Position numbers and translations under genes: made by a program. 64,000 bases of DNA from NCBI RefSeq assembly GCF_006716085.1, contig NZ_VFON01000001.1, positions 1,736,001-1,800,000 on the forward strand. Direction: 5' to 3'. Under the pieces are notes generated by a model. It saw only the letters and a list, made by a program, of their open reading frames with translations. It searched no databases and had not been told where the DNA came from. Each line of letters begins with the position of its first letter. The first letter of the stretch is position 1. Origin of the DNA: Leucobacter komagatae. GTDB taxonomy: Bacteria > Actinomycetota > Actinomycetes > Actinomycetales > Microbacteriaceae. Below, piece after piece: positions 17,501 through 25,237 of this stretch.

Positions 17501-18353
17501 TCTCGGCGAGCGCGCGCTTCGCAGGCTCGCTCCCGCAGATCGCCTGCAGGATCGGGGTGTCGAGCCGCACGGCGTCGGCCGTCATGCCCTGCGAGATGTT
17601 GTGGAATGACGAGACCACGAGGCGCGGCTGCACGAGGAAGTCGGGCACCCCAGCAACCATCTGGCGCAGTCTGTCAATGACAGGCTGCGGTTTAAACACG
17701 CCCTCCGACTGCGACAGCTCGATGAGCGAGCGGGCGTCGATCGTGATCCCGAACTGGTCGCGCAGCGCCCTGATCAGCTCCGAGTTCACGACGGGGAAGT
17801 TCTTGAGCTTCAGCTCGAAGTCGCGCCCGTAGCGGCGGATCGCGAGCGGCCGCAGCAGCACGGGCGCCGAGAACTCGTCGCCCTCAAACGTCCACTTCGC
17901 GAGTCCCACCGCGAGGTTCACCGTCTCGAGCCCGCGCATCGTACGCATCTCGACGGCCTTGTCCGTGACCCGGGCGGCGGCGGCGCGCGCGTGGCGCAGC
18001 GCGAGGTCGTCGCGGATCAGCGCCGAAAGCAAGATCTTGTTGCCCGAGATGAACTGCGGCAGCCCCCCGGGGTGCGTCGAGGAAAGCTCGATGCGGTTCG
18101 CCGGATGATCCTCAAAATGCAGCAGCGGGTTCTTCCCGCCGATCGCCTGGAGCTCGCGCAGCCACGCGGCGTGCTCGTCAGCGAATGGGTCGACAACGGC
18201 GACGGGGCCACCGAGGTCCTGGCGCGCGAACTCAGCCTCCGCGCCTTCCGTGGGCACGCTGTCAGCCGCCGGCGCTGTCGCTTCTGCGACGTCCGGTGCT
18301 TCGGCGGCGTTGCCCTTTGACTCGGGTCGCCTCAGTCGGTCCACACTCCACAC
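14586..18353 (-). CDS. Helicase-like protein with degenerate SF1 ATPase motifs and REase-like C-terminus
   Basis: 1255 residues. The N-terminal region (70-260) looks DUF4011-like (LAVGLAKWTFEGDEFSAPVLLRPLAI). SF1 helicase blocks follow: P-loop LPGTGGTQTV (330-339), motif II LLVDAGATT (857-863 region), GDDTTQTPSRF (882 on), LTRSYRAGGEDL, and MTRARRAM (1099-1106). The Walker A lysine is replaced by Gly335 and the DE of motif II is DA (859-860), so ATP hydrolysis is doubtful. The C-terminus (1160-1245) resembles a Vsr/DUF559-type nuclease fold but without an obvious catalytic D...ExK set. The GTG start lies 6 nt after TAGGGT (18365-18360). A regulatory or DNA-binding role is possible. Confidence 0.8.
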   Translation of the reverse strand: MWSVDRLRRPESKGNAAEAPDVAEATAPAADSVPTEGAEAEFARQDLGGPVAVVDPFADEHAAWLRELQAIGGKNPLLHFEDHPANRIELSSTHPGGLPQFISGNKILLSALIRDDLALRHARAAAARVTDKAVEMRTMRGLETVNLAVGLAKWTFEGDEFSAPVLLRPLAIRRYGRDFELKLKNFPVVNSELIRALRDQFGITIDARSLIELSQSEGVFKPQPVIDRLRQMVAGVPDFLVQPRLVVSSFHNISQGMTADAVRLDTPILQAICGSEPAKRALAESYHPVNPVSPDHVAPETDRCLYDSDPEQDDVLAQIDAGQSIVVRQLPGTGGTQTVVNAIGNLVRDGKHVLVVTPRRSTIDGITHRLTRAGLPGLAVTPRRLRRNLVESISRNENASSEQMRDVDEALVRLRGVLLDYRDALSKPDERYTVTPLQALRQLTNLSLGENPPSTTVRLDDQALGQLTIDRSSVADDLTEVARLGQFQYGPEDSPWYGVDFSTTEEARAAYGIAVDLAESQLPRLISMANEVVEQTSMRPFESISELGVYLRLLMGVRDTLDRFTPEVYDRSLAEVISAHAPRGSDDDMSASNKRRLKKLAQEYVRPGVSITDMYARLVQIQQQRVLWQRYTTVVGTRPEVPLGIADVVVAFQAAYQDLDKLDAVLGTTVEPDRLKNLTLHELAARVSELAKESEVLQNIQERTTIVERLRSARLGPLLDDLSARHVPADEVAAELELAWWQSVLERMLQTNPALLSANTSVIERLEADFRLVDDAHAGANGTLLASKLADSWRVAVLDNKQEALALRGLLRSGYATIAALAQDSPVLFSTLAPVLAMSPYEVSQLPETARFDTVLLVDAGATTLAENLGAIRRAEQVVVFGDDTTQTPSRFEIGVHVPDAESADAETGLRSALSELSEVLPTLKLTRSYRAGGEDLTNLVNSRFYGGEINSLPWAGSFLGHSSLTYDFVPAGQGLPDQQTGAVESTEAEVDRVVQMVLQHADERPNESLMVITASEKHAVRVYREVLQAFSKFPQYREFLLGERAEPFAVLTLEQATAQSRDRVIFSIGYGRTPHGRVLSNFGALGRPGGEHLLAVAMTRARRAMTIVSCFKPEDLDSSRLKHGVVELAELLAFEHPDPEPLSLPAETDPLIREFSDRLEGYGITVALDYRGEIPIAASFGDRAIAIDIDLGTASDGGVSLREALRLRPAVLRRLGWHYHRVQSFDLFADPEGAAARIARVLGVSEDSSPAGAK

Positions 18354-18478
18354 ACCGCCACCCTAAGGTGTTGACCTCAGAAAACGCGGCATTATCGCGG
18401 TGTTTCTTCTCGCGCAGCTCCTGTGACTTCGCCGGCCGAGGTGCCCGACACGGCGAAGCCCAGGTGCGCGGGTTGCGG

Positions 18479-19828
18479 CTACCTGATGATGGCCGTGTCG
18501 GTCGCCGTGCCGCGGGCGCGGGCGACCAGGCGCATGAGGTGGTAGACGACGACCGCGGCGATCGTGCCGAGCGCGATGCCGTTGAACATGACGTCGCCGA
18601 GCTGCATGTTGAAGTCGGCGATGCCGACGATGAGTGCGATTGCGGCCGTGAACTGATTGATCGGCTTCGAGAAGTCGACCTTGTTGTCGATCCAGATCTT
18701 CACACCGATGAGGCCGATGAGGCCGTAGAGCGCGACCGTCACGCCGCCGAGGACACCGGCGGGAACGGAGAAGATGAGCGCGCCGACCTTGGGCGAGAAG
18801 CTGAGCAGCATCGCGATGATGCCGGCGACCCAGTACGCGGCGGTCGAGTAGACGCGCGTCGCGGCCATCACGCCGATGTTCTCGCCGTAGGTCGTCGTCG
18901 CGGAGCCGCCGCCGAAGCCCGCGAGGATCGTGGAGACGCCGTCAGCGAGCAGCGCACGGCCGGTCACGGGGTCGAGGTCACGGTTGATCATGAGGCCGAC
19001 GCTCTTCACGTGGCCGACGTTCTCGGCGATGAGCACGAGCACGACGGGGAGGAACGCGGGCAGGAGCCCCCACAGCGAAGGGTCGGCGAACGGGTTCGCG
19101 GGGAGGTGGAACTCAGGAAGGCCAACCCAGGCCGCTGACTTCACGGCCTCGAAATCGACAATGCCCATGAGCGCGGCGGCGATGTAGCCAACGACCATGC
19201 CGAGCACGATCGACAGGCGGCCAATGAGGCCGCGGAAGAGCACCGTGATGAGCAGGATCGAGCCGATGGTGATGAGCGCAGCGGTCGAGTGCAGGCCCTG
19301 GTTCACGTCGGGGTTTGAGGCCGGGTTGCCGAACCAGTTGTTCTTCACCGCGGGCGCAAGGTTGAAGCCGATGAGGGCGACGACTGAGCCCATGACGACG
19401 GGCGGCATGAGGGCGTTGACCCAGCCGATGCCGAAGCGCTGCACGATGATGCCGACGAGCGAAACAAGCACACCCATCGCGATAATCGCGAACGAGGCGC
19501 GGGCGAGGCCAGCGACGTCGCCGTAGTCATACCCTGCGGTCGCGACGGCGATCGGAGCGAGGAACGCGAACGACGAGCCGAGGTAGCTCGGCAGGCGGTT
19601 GCCGGTGAGGAGGAGGAACAGCATCGTTCCGAGGCCCGAAAAGAAGAGCGTCGCGGTGGGCGGGAAGCCCGTGATGAGCGGCACGAGGAAGGTCGCCCCG
19701 AACATCGCGACAACGTGCTGCGCGCCGAAGCCGATGGTGCGCGGCCAGCTCAGCCGCTCTTCGGGGAGAACAATCGCGTCCTGCGCGACGGATTTCCCGT
19801 CACCGTGCAGCTTCCAGGGCAGCGCCAT
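18479..19828 (-). CDS. Uracil-xanthine permease (NCS2 family)
   Basis: 449 residues with about 14 hydrophobic segments. The family blocks are clear: QHVVAMFGATFLVPLITG, the GNRLPSYLGSSFAFLAPI segment, VLIAENVGHVKSVGLM with the substrate-binding Glu, and GFGGGSATTTYGENIGVMAATRVYS. It imports uracil or a related nucleobase with protons. Start ATG 19828 follows GAAGGAGCCACCT. It looks monocistronic. Similarity is nearer UraA/RutG than the purine branch, but the exact base cannot be fixed. Confidence 0.92.
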   Translation of the reverse strand: MALPWKLHGDGKSVAQDAIVLPEERLSWPRTIGFGAQHVVAMFGATFLVPLITGFPPTATLFFSGLGTMLFLLLTGNRLPSYLGSSFAFLAPIAVATAGYDYGDVAGLARASFAIIAMGVLVSLVGIIVQRFGIGWVNALMPPVVMGSVVALIGFNLAPAVKNNWFGNPASNPDVNQGLHSTAALITIGSILLITVLFRGLIGRLSIVLGMVVGYIAAALMGIVDFEAVKSAAWVGLPEFHLPANPFADPSLWGLLPAFLPVVLVLIAENVGHVKSVGLMINRDLDPVTGRALLADGVSTILAGFGGGSATTTYGENIGVMAATRVYSTAAYWVAGIIAMLLSFSPKVGALIFSVPAGVLGGVTVALYGLIGLIGVKIWIDNKVDFSKPINQFTAAIALIVGIADFNMQLGDVMFNGIALGTIAAVVVYHLMRLVARARGTATDTAIIR

Positions 19829-19941
19829 AGGTGGCTCCTTCGGGGCGATCGGTACTCGCGTGCCGTGCGTCCACCCCTTCAGGCGCTCGACCAAAAGTCA
19901 AGCATACAGCGAACACTCAGGAACGCGCGCGGGCTGGGCCG

Positions 19942-21363
19942 CTAGCGGCGGCGCGGCGAGCGGAGCAGCGTGACTCCCCCAGCTGCGGCGAGCGCGAGCG
20001 CGATGCCGAGGCCCCAAGCGAGTTCCGGGCCACCCGTTCCGGGAAGGCTGCCCGCCCCGGTCGGCGGCTCCGGCTTTGGCTGGGTTGGCTTGGGCTGCGT
20101 TGGCTTCGGTTTCGTCGGTGGCTCGGTTGTGCCGCCGCCGTCCGTGGTCGGGCCGTCCGCGATCGCTGTTCCCGCAAGGGCGGCAGCAAACTCAGCGAGA
20201 TCAGGGTCGGGAGTCGACGCGGCCCGCGCGGGGAGCAGGCGCGACGCCGCAAACAGTGCCTGCTGAGAGAGTGCCCCGGCTTTCGTTGGCTTCCACGAAA
20301 TCGTCACGGTGATGCTCTCGCCCGCGGGCACGAAGCCGTACTCCGGCAGTTCCCCAAGAGACAGGCCGAGCAGGCCAAGGTCGACGGGGTTCAGCGCATC
20401 AATCGCGACGGCATCGGTGCTCGAGTTCGTGAGGGTGATCGTCCGCTCGACGGTGTCGCCGACGCGCACTTTTCCGAAGTCGACGCCCGTGGCAGACACG
20501 TCAATCGGCGGCTGCTCCGCGCTCCCCAGGCCAGAAAGCCGGAGGTACCCGCTCCGCCGGTCACCCGTGCCATCGTCGAGTCTGTAGCTCCAATCGCCGT
20601 AGCCGCTCGCCGGCCCCGCTGCCGTCGGCCGGAAGTAGAGCGGCACCTCAATGGTTGCGAGGGCCGGCACCCTCAGCTCCTCCATGAGCAGACGCTCGTC
20701 CACCGCGAACGGGGCGTCGACATTCGAGAGCGAGACGAGCGCGTCAGTCGACGCCCGGTTCGTGAGCCGCAGCGTCTGCGAGCCGTCGCGCCCCAACGGT
20801 ACCTCGCCGAAGCCGTAATCGCGTTCGAACTCCAACACCGTTGAGGTGAGCTCAAGGTTAAACGACGAGAGCACGGGCTCGCCCGCTGGCTGCCCCTCCG
20901 CGTCAACCGCCTGTGCGGTAAAGCTCGCCGACTGCGAAGTCGACAGGATTCGCGTCGGGTGCGTCGTCCAGGTGAGCTGGCATGTGTCACCGGCCTGCAT
21001 GGTGACGCTGCCGAACCAGCCAGCCGGGCAGACACCTGAGAAACTCGTCGTCGTCTCGCTGTCGGTGTTCTCGCCGTGGGACGTGCCTGTCAGCACCATC
21101 GTGCGGTTCGCCACGAGAGTCGCCGTGTGCGTCTCTTCGGCCCCGACCGCCGTCGTCGCCCTGAGCTGCGCTGGGGTCACCTCAAACAGAGCCTCGGTGT
21201 TCGCCACCGTGCCTTCTAGCACCGTGTCCTGTCCCTGTGTGCCTTCCCCCGCTGTGCCGTTCGCCACGGCTTCGGCGTCGGGCGCTGGGCCGACGAGGGC
21301 GGCACCACCTCCCAGAACCAGCGCCGCGGCAGCCGCCAGCGCAATAGGGCGCATCCGCTTCAT
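19942..21363 (-). CDS. LPXTG-anchored surface protein with ASH-like repeats
   Basis: 473 residues. An N-terminal signal peptide (MKRMRPIALAAAAALVLGGG) is followed by Ig-like, choice-of-anchor D/ASH-type beta domains: one at YGFGEVPLGRDGSQTLRLTNRAS and another at VDFGKVRVGDTVERTITLTNSS. A Thr/Pro/Lys-rich wall-spanning stretch (TEPPTKPKPTQPKP...) leads to LPGTG, a hydrophobic segment and RSPRRR, a complete sortase signal. The protein should be exported and covalently attached to the wall. The ligand is unknown. No sortase gene is in the window. Confidence 0.82.
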   Translation of the reverse strand: MKRMRPIALAAAAALVLGGGAALVGPAPDAEAVANGTAGEGTQGQDTVLEGTVANTEALFEVTPAQLRATTAVGAEETHTATLVANRTMVLTGTSHGENTDSETTTSFSGVCPAGWFGSVTMQAGDTCQLTWTTHPTRILSTSQSASFTAQAVDAEGQPAGEPVLSSFNLELTSTVLEFERDYGFGEVPLGRDGSQTLRLTNRASTDALVSLSNVDAPFAVDERLLMEELRVPALATIEVPLYFRPTAAGPASGYGDWSYRLDDGTGDRRSGYLRLSGLGSAEQPPIDVSATGVDFGKVRVGDTVERTITLTNSSTDAVAIDALNPVDLGLLGLSLGELPEYGFVPAGESITVTISWKPTKAGALSQQALFAASRLLPARAASTPDPDLAEFAAALAGTAIADGPTTDGGGTTEPPTKPKPTQPKPTQPKPEPPTGAGSLPGTGGPELAWGLGIALALAAAGGVTLLRSPRRR

Positions 21364-21453
21364 CCGTACCCCAATCGTCAGAAAGCGAGAATCGTGCGTA
21401 CGAACCTACGCGCCCGGGGTGACAATTTGGTGAACGCTGGGAAAACTTCGGCG

Positions 21454-22875
21454 CTACGAGTCGAACCCGAGTCCCAGCGCATCCAGCGTTTTCAGGAGCA
21501 CGTTGCGCTTGCCACGATTGTGGTCGGCCCGGTCGAGCGCCCAGCGCGTGAGGTTGATGCCGATCGAGGCGGCAGGCTCGGGCGGGAACGGGAGCGGCAC
21601 GCTCTTCACCATCTCGAGTTCGGTGCGCTCGGTCACCCGCCCCTCGAGCCTGTCGACGAGCACGTCGGCCGCGAAGTGCGTCGCACCGACGCCGAGGCCG
21701 GTGAACCCAGCGACGTACTGCACACGCCCGCCGTGCGCCTGCCCGAAGAACGCGCAGAAGCGCGTCGACGTATCGATGACGCCTGCCCAGCGGTGCGAGA
21801 ACTTCACCCCCGCGAGTTGCGGGAATGTCGTGAAGAAGTGGCTCGCGAGTCTGCGGTGGCTCTCCATCCGATCCTCATATTCGCGCTTGATGCGCCCGCC
21901 CGCGTGATAGACGGCATCGTAACCGCCCCACAGGATCCTGTTGTCTGCCGTGAGCCGCGAGTAGTGGAACTGGTTCGCCATGTCGGCGAGCCCCTCGCGC
22001 CCCTCCCACCCGATCGACGCGAGCTGCTCATCCGTGAGCGGCTCGGTCATGAGCACGTAGTCGTAGACGGGAACGGTATGGAAGCGGTAGCGCTTCAGCA
22101 GCGACGGGAAGACGTTCGTGCAGAGCGCGACGCGGGCGGCCGCGACCGACCCGCGCTTCGTCTCGAGCACGATCGGTTCGTCGTCGCGCCCGCCGAGCCT
22201 GTCAACCGGTGTGCCCTCGTAGATCTCGACGCCGATCTTGGTCGCGAACCGCGCGAGCTCCTGAGCGAGTTTCGCCGGGTGCAGGTTTGCGTTCTCGCGC
22301 GGCGAGAACTCACCCGCGAGGAACGTCGGCGAGTTCACCCGCGCCCGCACCGCCTCCGCGCCGAGCGTGACAACGTGCGGGTCGGGGCTCTCCCCCACCC
22401 ACTCGACCTGGTAGGGGTTGTTCGCGACTGAGAGCTGCCCGGTGCGCTCCCAGTCGACGTCGAGCTCATGCTCAGTGATGAAGCGCTCCATCGCGTCGAG
22501 GTTTTCGTACCCGAGGCGGCGAAGCGTGCCCGTCTCGTCCGGCCAGCGCGACTCAGCGTTCGGCTCGCCGTGCGTGATGCTCGCTTCGCAGAAGCCACCG
22601 TTGCGGCCCGACGCAGCCCACCCCACCTTGACCGCTTCGAGCAGCACGACGCGGTGCTCGGGGCGTGCCTGCTTCAGCTTGATCGCGGTCCAGAGACCCG
22701 CGTAGCCGCCGCCGACCACCGCGTCGTCGACCATGAGGGCGGCGTCTAGTTTGGGGTACGTCGTGGCGCTGTCAGCGACGTCATCCAGCCAGAACACTCC
22801 GAGCCGGGTGTCGGCGAGCGCTTCGTCGACGATCCGTGCCGCGGGGCGATGCGTCTCAAATACGGTCTGTTCCAT
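21454..22875 (-). CDS. FAD-dependent amine/amino-acid oxidase (DAO family, PuuB-like)
   Basis: 473 residues. The FAD Rossmann motif VVGGGYAGLWTAIKL is about 55 residues in, followed by VLLEAVKVGWAASGRNGGFCEASI, typical of gamma-glutamylputrescine oxidase-like enzymes. C-terminal substrate/FAD blocks are GVIDTSTRFCAFFGQ and YVAGFTGLGVGATHFAADVL. It probably oxidises a secondary or primary amine. ATG 22875 follows CGGAGCCAGC. It is divergent from the HTH regulator at 22997, 121 bp away. A single-gene unit with no obvious partner genes. Confidence 0.87.
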   Translation of the reverse strand: MEQTVFETHRPAARIVDEALADTRLGVFWLDDVADSATTYPKLDAALMVDDAVVGGGYAGLWTAIKLKQARPEHRVVLLEAVKVGWAASGRNGGFCEASITHGEPNAESRWPDETGTLRRLGYENLDAMERFITEHELDVDWERTGQLSVANNPYQVEWVGESPDPHVVTLGAEAVRARVNSPTFLAGEFSPRENANLHPAKLAQELARFATKIGVEIYEGTPVDRLGGRDDEPIVLETKRGSVAAARVALCTNVFPSLLKRYRFHTVPVYDYVLMTEPLTDEQLASIGWEGREGLADMANQFHYSRLTADNRILWGGYDAVYHAGGRIKREYEDRMESHRRLASHFFTTFPQLAGVKFSHRWAGVIDTSTRFCAFFGQAHGGRVQYVAGFTGLGVGATHFAADVLVDRLEGRVTERTELEMVKSVPLPFPPEPAASIGINLTRWALDRADHNRGKRNVLLKTLDALGLGFDS

Positions 22876-22996
22876 GCTGGCTCCGAGTCCTCGTCGTCAA
22901 GGTGTCTTACGGGGAGTGTACCGGGCGCAAAACAAGTGGCAACAGTGTGCGCGACGAGCAAATCTCGCACTCAAATTCCGCTGCTAGGGTGAGGTT

Positions 22997-23671
22997 ATGC
23001 CTCGACGGGTCGAAGATTATCGCGGGCTGACGCGCGTGAGCCGCCTGCGCATCCTCCACGCCGTGCACCGCCGCCCGGGCCGAAGACTGGCGGAGATCGC
23101 TGCGGAGGTCGACCTCCACCTCAACACGACCCGCGAGCACCTCGCGATACTCGAAGCCGAGGGGCTCGTGCAGAGTCTCACCCTCGTCACCGGGGTGCGC
23201 GGCCGCCCGCCCGTCGCGTTCCACCCCGTCACTGACCTGGAAGACAACGCTGCTGCCCGCGAGCGCGCCGAGGGCGCCACCGAGCGCGGCAAGATCCTAC
23301 GCAGGCTCGCGCCCGACCTCGACCGGAGCGACGAGCTCGGCGACGCCGCAATGGCGCAACTCGATGCGCTCTACGAGCACCTGGAAGACATCGGCCTCGA
23401 GCCAAAGCCGGACGACTCCCAGCTCAGGGTCGATGTCGCGCCCTGCCGGTACGCGTTCGCGATCAAGACCGAGCGGGCGCTGGTGTGCTCCGTGCATATC
23501 CAGCTGCTCAAGCAACAGCTCCAGCAGGTTCCCGGGCCAGTTCGGTTGCGCAGCGTGAAGCCATTCGTGACACCGACGCGCTGCGAGATCGCGCTCGAGG
23601 TGTGTGGCGAGGCCGCGGCGCCCCCGGGCCCCGCATCAGACCTCGGCGCTGGCGCGGCGGCCACCAGCTAA
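22997..23671 (+). CDS. HTH regulator with conserved C-terminal cysteines (probable NO/redox sensor)
   Basis: 224 residues. The N-terminal winged helix (about 10-75, SRLRILHAVHRRPGRRLAEIAAEVDLHLNTTREHLAILEAEGLV) is of the ArsR/SufR type. The C-terminal domain has Cys150, Cys164, Cys196 and Cys203, spacing that recalls [Fe-S] regulators such as SufR. It lies 33 bp from hmp in convergent orientation, so it plausibly controls nitric-oxide detoxification. ATG 22997 is 6 nt after TAGGGT (22985-22990), so it looks leaderless. Metal-centre binding is inference. Confidence 0.75.
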   Translation: MPRRVEDYRGLTRVSRLRILHAVHRRPGRRLAEIAAEVDLHLNTTREHLAILEAEGLVQSLTLVTGVRGRPPVAFHPVTDLEDNAAARERAEGATERGKILRRLAPDLDRSDELGDAAMAQLDALYEHLEDIGLEPKPDDSQLRVDVAPCRYAFAIKTERALVCSVHIQLLKQQLQQVPGPVRLRSVKPFVTPTRCEIALEVCGEAAAPPGPASDLGAGAAATS

Positions 23672-23704
23672 CCACCGCGCCCGCCCCGATCGTGCCCCGC
23701 ACCA

Positions 23705-24919
23705 CTACGCGGGGTTTTGCGCCCACATGTCGGGCCCGAACACCTCATACTGAATGTGCGTCGCCGGGATTCCCTGCCCGATGAGCGAGCTCCGCGCCGC
23801 CTGCATGAACGGCAGAGGCCCGCACATGAACACCCGTGAACCCGCCGGCAGGTCTGCGCCGCTCAGGTCCATGTAGCCGCTCTTCGCGGGCACCAGGGTC
23901 GGCGCAGTCTCTGCGCCCTCCTCGTACCAGTTCTGGGCCCGCGCGTCGCCCATCGACTGCACCTGCCTGCGCAGCCCCGCGTAGAGCGCGTGCTCGGCGT
24001 GCGAGCGGTCGGCGTGGAACAGTCGCACGGTGCGGTCGGGCTGTCGGCGCGACACGTCTTCAAGGATCGCGGCTACCGGCGTGATCCCGATCCCAGCAGA
24101 CACGAGCACGAGGGGCGCATCGCTGTCGTCAAGCACGACGTCGCCGGCGGGCTGCGACACGTCGAGCACCGCGCCCGGCACCGCGTGCTCGTGCAACCAG
24201 CCCGACACCCGGCCCGCCGGCGCATCGCCCTCGCCCCGCACCCGCTTGATGGTGACCCGCAGCGAGTCTCCGCGCGGCCCCGAGGAGACCGTGTACTGCC
24301 GGGGCTGCCGGTCACCGTTGGGGAGGTCAACGGCGATCGCGACGTACTGCCCTGTCCGGTGCTCCGGCACGGTTCCCGTGACCGGGGCGAGCAAGAGAGA
24401 AAACACGTCGGCACTCTCCTCGATCCGCTCCGCGACGCGGTACTTTCGCCACGGCTCCTCCGGGTCCGTCCCGCCGAGCGCGTACAACTTCGCTTCCTCC
24501 GCGATGAGCGCCGTCGCGAACAGCCAGTACACCTCGTCCCAGGCCTCGGCAACTGCGGGAGTCACCGCATCACCGAGCACCGTTCCCACGGCAGCGAGGA
24601 GGTGGTGACCGACGATCGTGTACTCGCTGGCTTTGATCCCGAGCGAGACGTGCTTGTGGGCGATCCGCTGCATCACCGGGGTGAAGTCAGGGGCGTCAGG
24701 ATCGATGAGCTGCACCGCGAAGGCGACGACCGATGCGGCGAGCGCCTTCGGCTGCTCCCCGATCGCCTGGTTCGCCGAGTTGAACACGTTGTTGAGTTCG
24801 GGGTGAGCGGCGAACATTGCCGGGTAGAACGTGCGCGTGATCTCGTCCGCGTGCGCCGCGACGACCTCCGCCGTTGCCGCGACCGTGGCTGCTGAGCTGG
24901 GGGACAATTGCATCGACAT
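23705..24919 (-). CDS. hmp: Flavohaemoglobin / nitric oxide dioxygenase
   Basis: 404 residues. The globin domain (about 1-140) has the CD-region Phe and the proximal His in AHKHVSLGIKASEY. The FAD domain has RQYTVSSGP, and the NAD(P)H domain has LVSAGIGITPVAAIL and the closing YEVFGPDMW. The enzyme converts NO to nitrate with O2 and NAD(P)H in the cytoplasm. ATG 24919 follows AGGAGGCAGAA. A perfect 13-bp palindrome GTGGAACTTCCAC (24937-24949) just upstream of the ribosome-binding site may be an operator. Confidence 0.95.
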   Translation of the reverse strand: MSMQLSPSSAATVAATAEVVAAHADEITRTFYPAMFAAHPELNNVFNSANQAIGEQPKALAASVVAFAVQLIDPDAPDFTPVMQRIAHKHVSLGIKASEYTIVGHHLLAAVGTVLGDAVTPAVAEAWDEVYWLFATALIAEEAKLYALGGTDPEEPWRKYRVAERIEESADVFSLLLAPVTGTVPEHRTGQYVAIAVDLPNGDRQPRQYTVSSGPRGDSLRVTIKRVRGEGDAPAGRVSGWLHEHAVPGAVLDVSQPAGDVVLDDSDAPLVLVSAGIGITPVAAILEDVSRRQPDRTVRLFHADRSHAEHALYAGLRRQVQSMGDARAQNWYEEGAETAPTLVPAKSGYMDLSGADLPAGSRVFMCGPLPFMQAARSSLIGQGIPATHIQYEVFGPDMWAQNPA

Positions 24920-24936
24920 TTCTGCCTCCTGGTTGC

Positions 24937-24949
24937 GTGGAACTTCCAC
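24937..24949. promoter_or_regulatory. Palindrome upstream of hmp
   Basis: GTGGAA-C-TTCCAC is a perfect inverted repeat 18 bp before the hmp start codon. It differs from the NsrR consensus I know. It could bind the Cys-rich HTH regulator encoded at 22997, but no clear copy is seen at that gene's own promoter. Confidence 0.35.
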
Positions 24950-25024
24950 TCCCCAGATCCTCCCGCCAGCGGGCGAACGCCGCGGCGTTTTCCACCGTGA
25001 GTATTCCCGGTGCGGCCTGCAGCG

Positions 25025-25237
25025 CTAGTTCGCGGGCGGCTTCATGATGGCGCCGGTGGCCAGCCCCATCGCGAGGCCGGCGGGCAGCCACAGCCAGAAC
25101 TGCGTGAAGAACCCGAGCACGAGGCCCATGACCGCGCCAACCGCGAGGCCGAGGAAGATCTGCTTGCGCCGCTGCTCAGGCGTGGGGCCCTGCCCCTTGC
25201 TCTTCGAGTCCTTGCCCGGGCGTGATGACTTGCTCAT
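25025..25237 (-). CDS. Small two-helix membrane protein
   Basis: 70 residues. A basic N-terminus (MSKSSRPGKDSKSKGQGPTP) precedes two glycine-rich TM segments (IFLGLAVGAVMGLVLGFFTQF and LWLPAGLAMGLATGAIM) and a short PPAN tail. The Gly/Ala spacing looks like a glycine zipper. ATG 25237 overlaps the stop of the upstream EamA-CYTH gene as ATGA, so the two are translationally coupled. Function unknown. Confidence 0.72.
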   Translation of the reverse strand: MSKSSRPGKDSKSKGQGPTPEQRRKQIFLGLAVGAVMGLVLGFFTQFWLWLPAGLAMGLATGAIMKPPAN

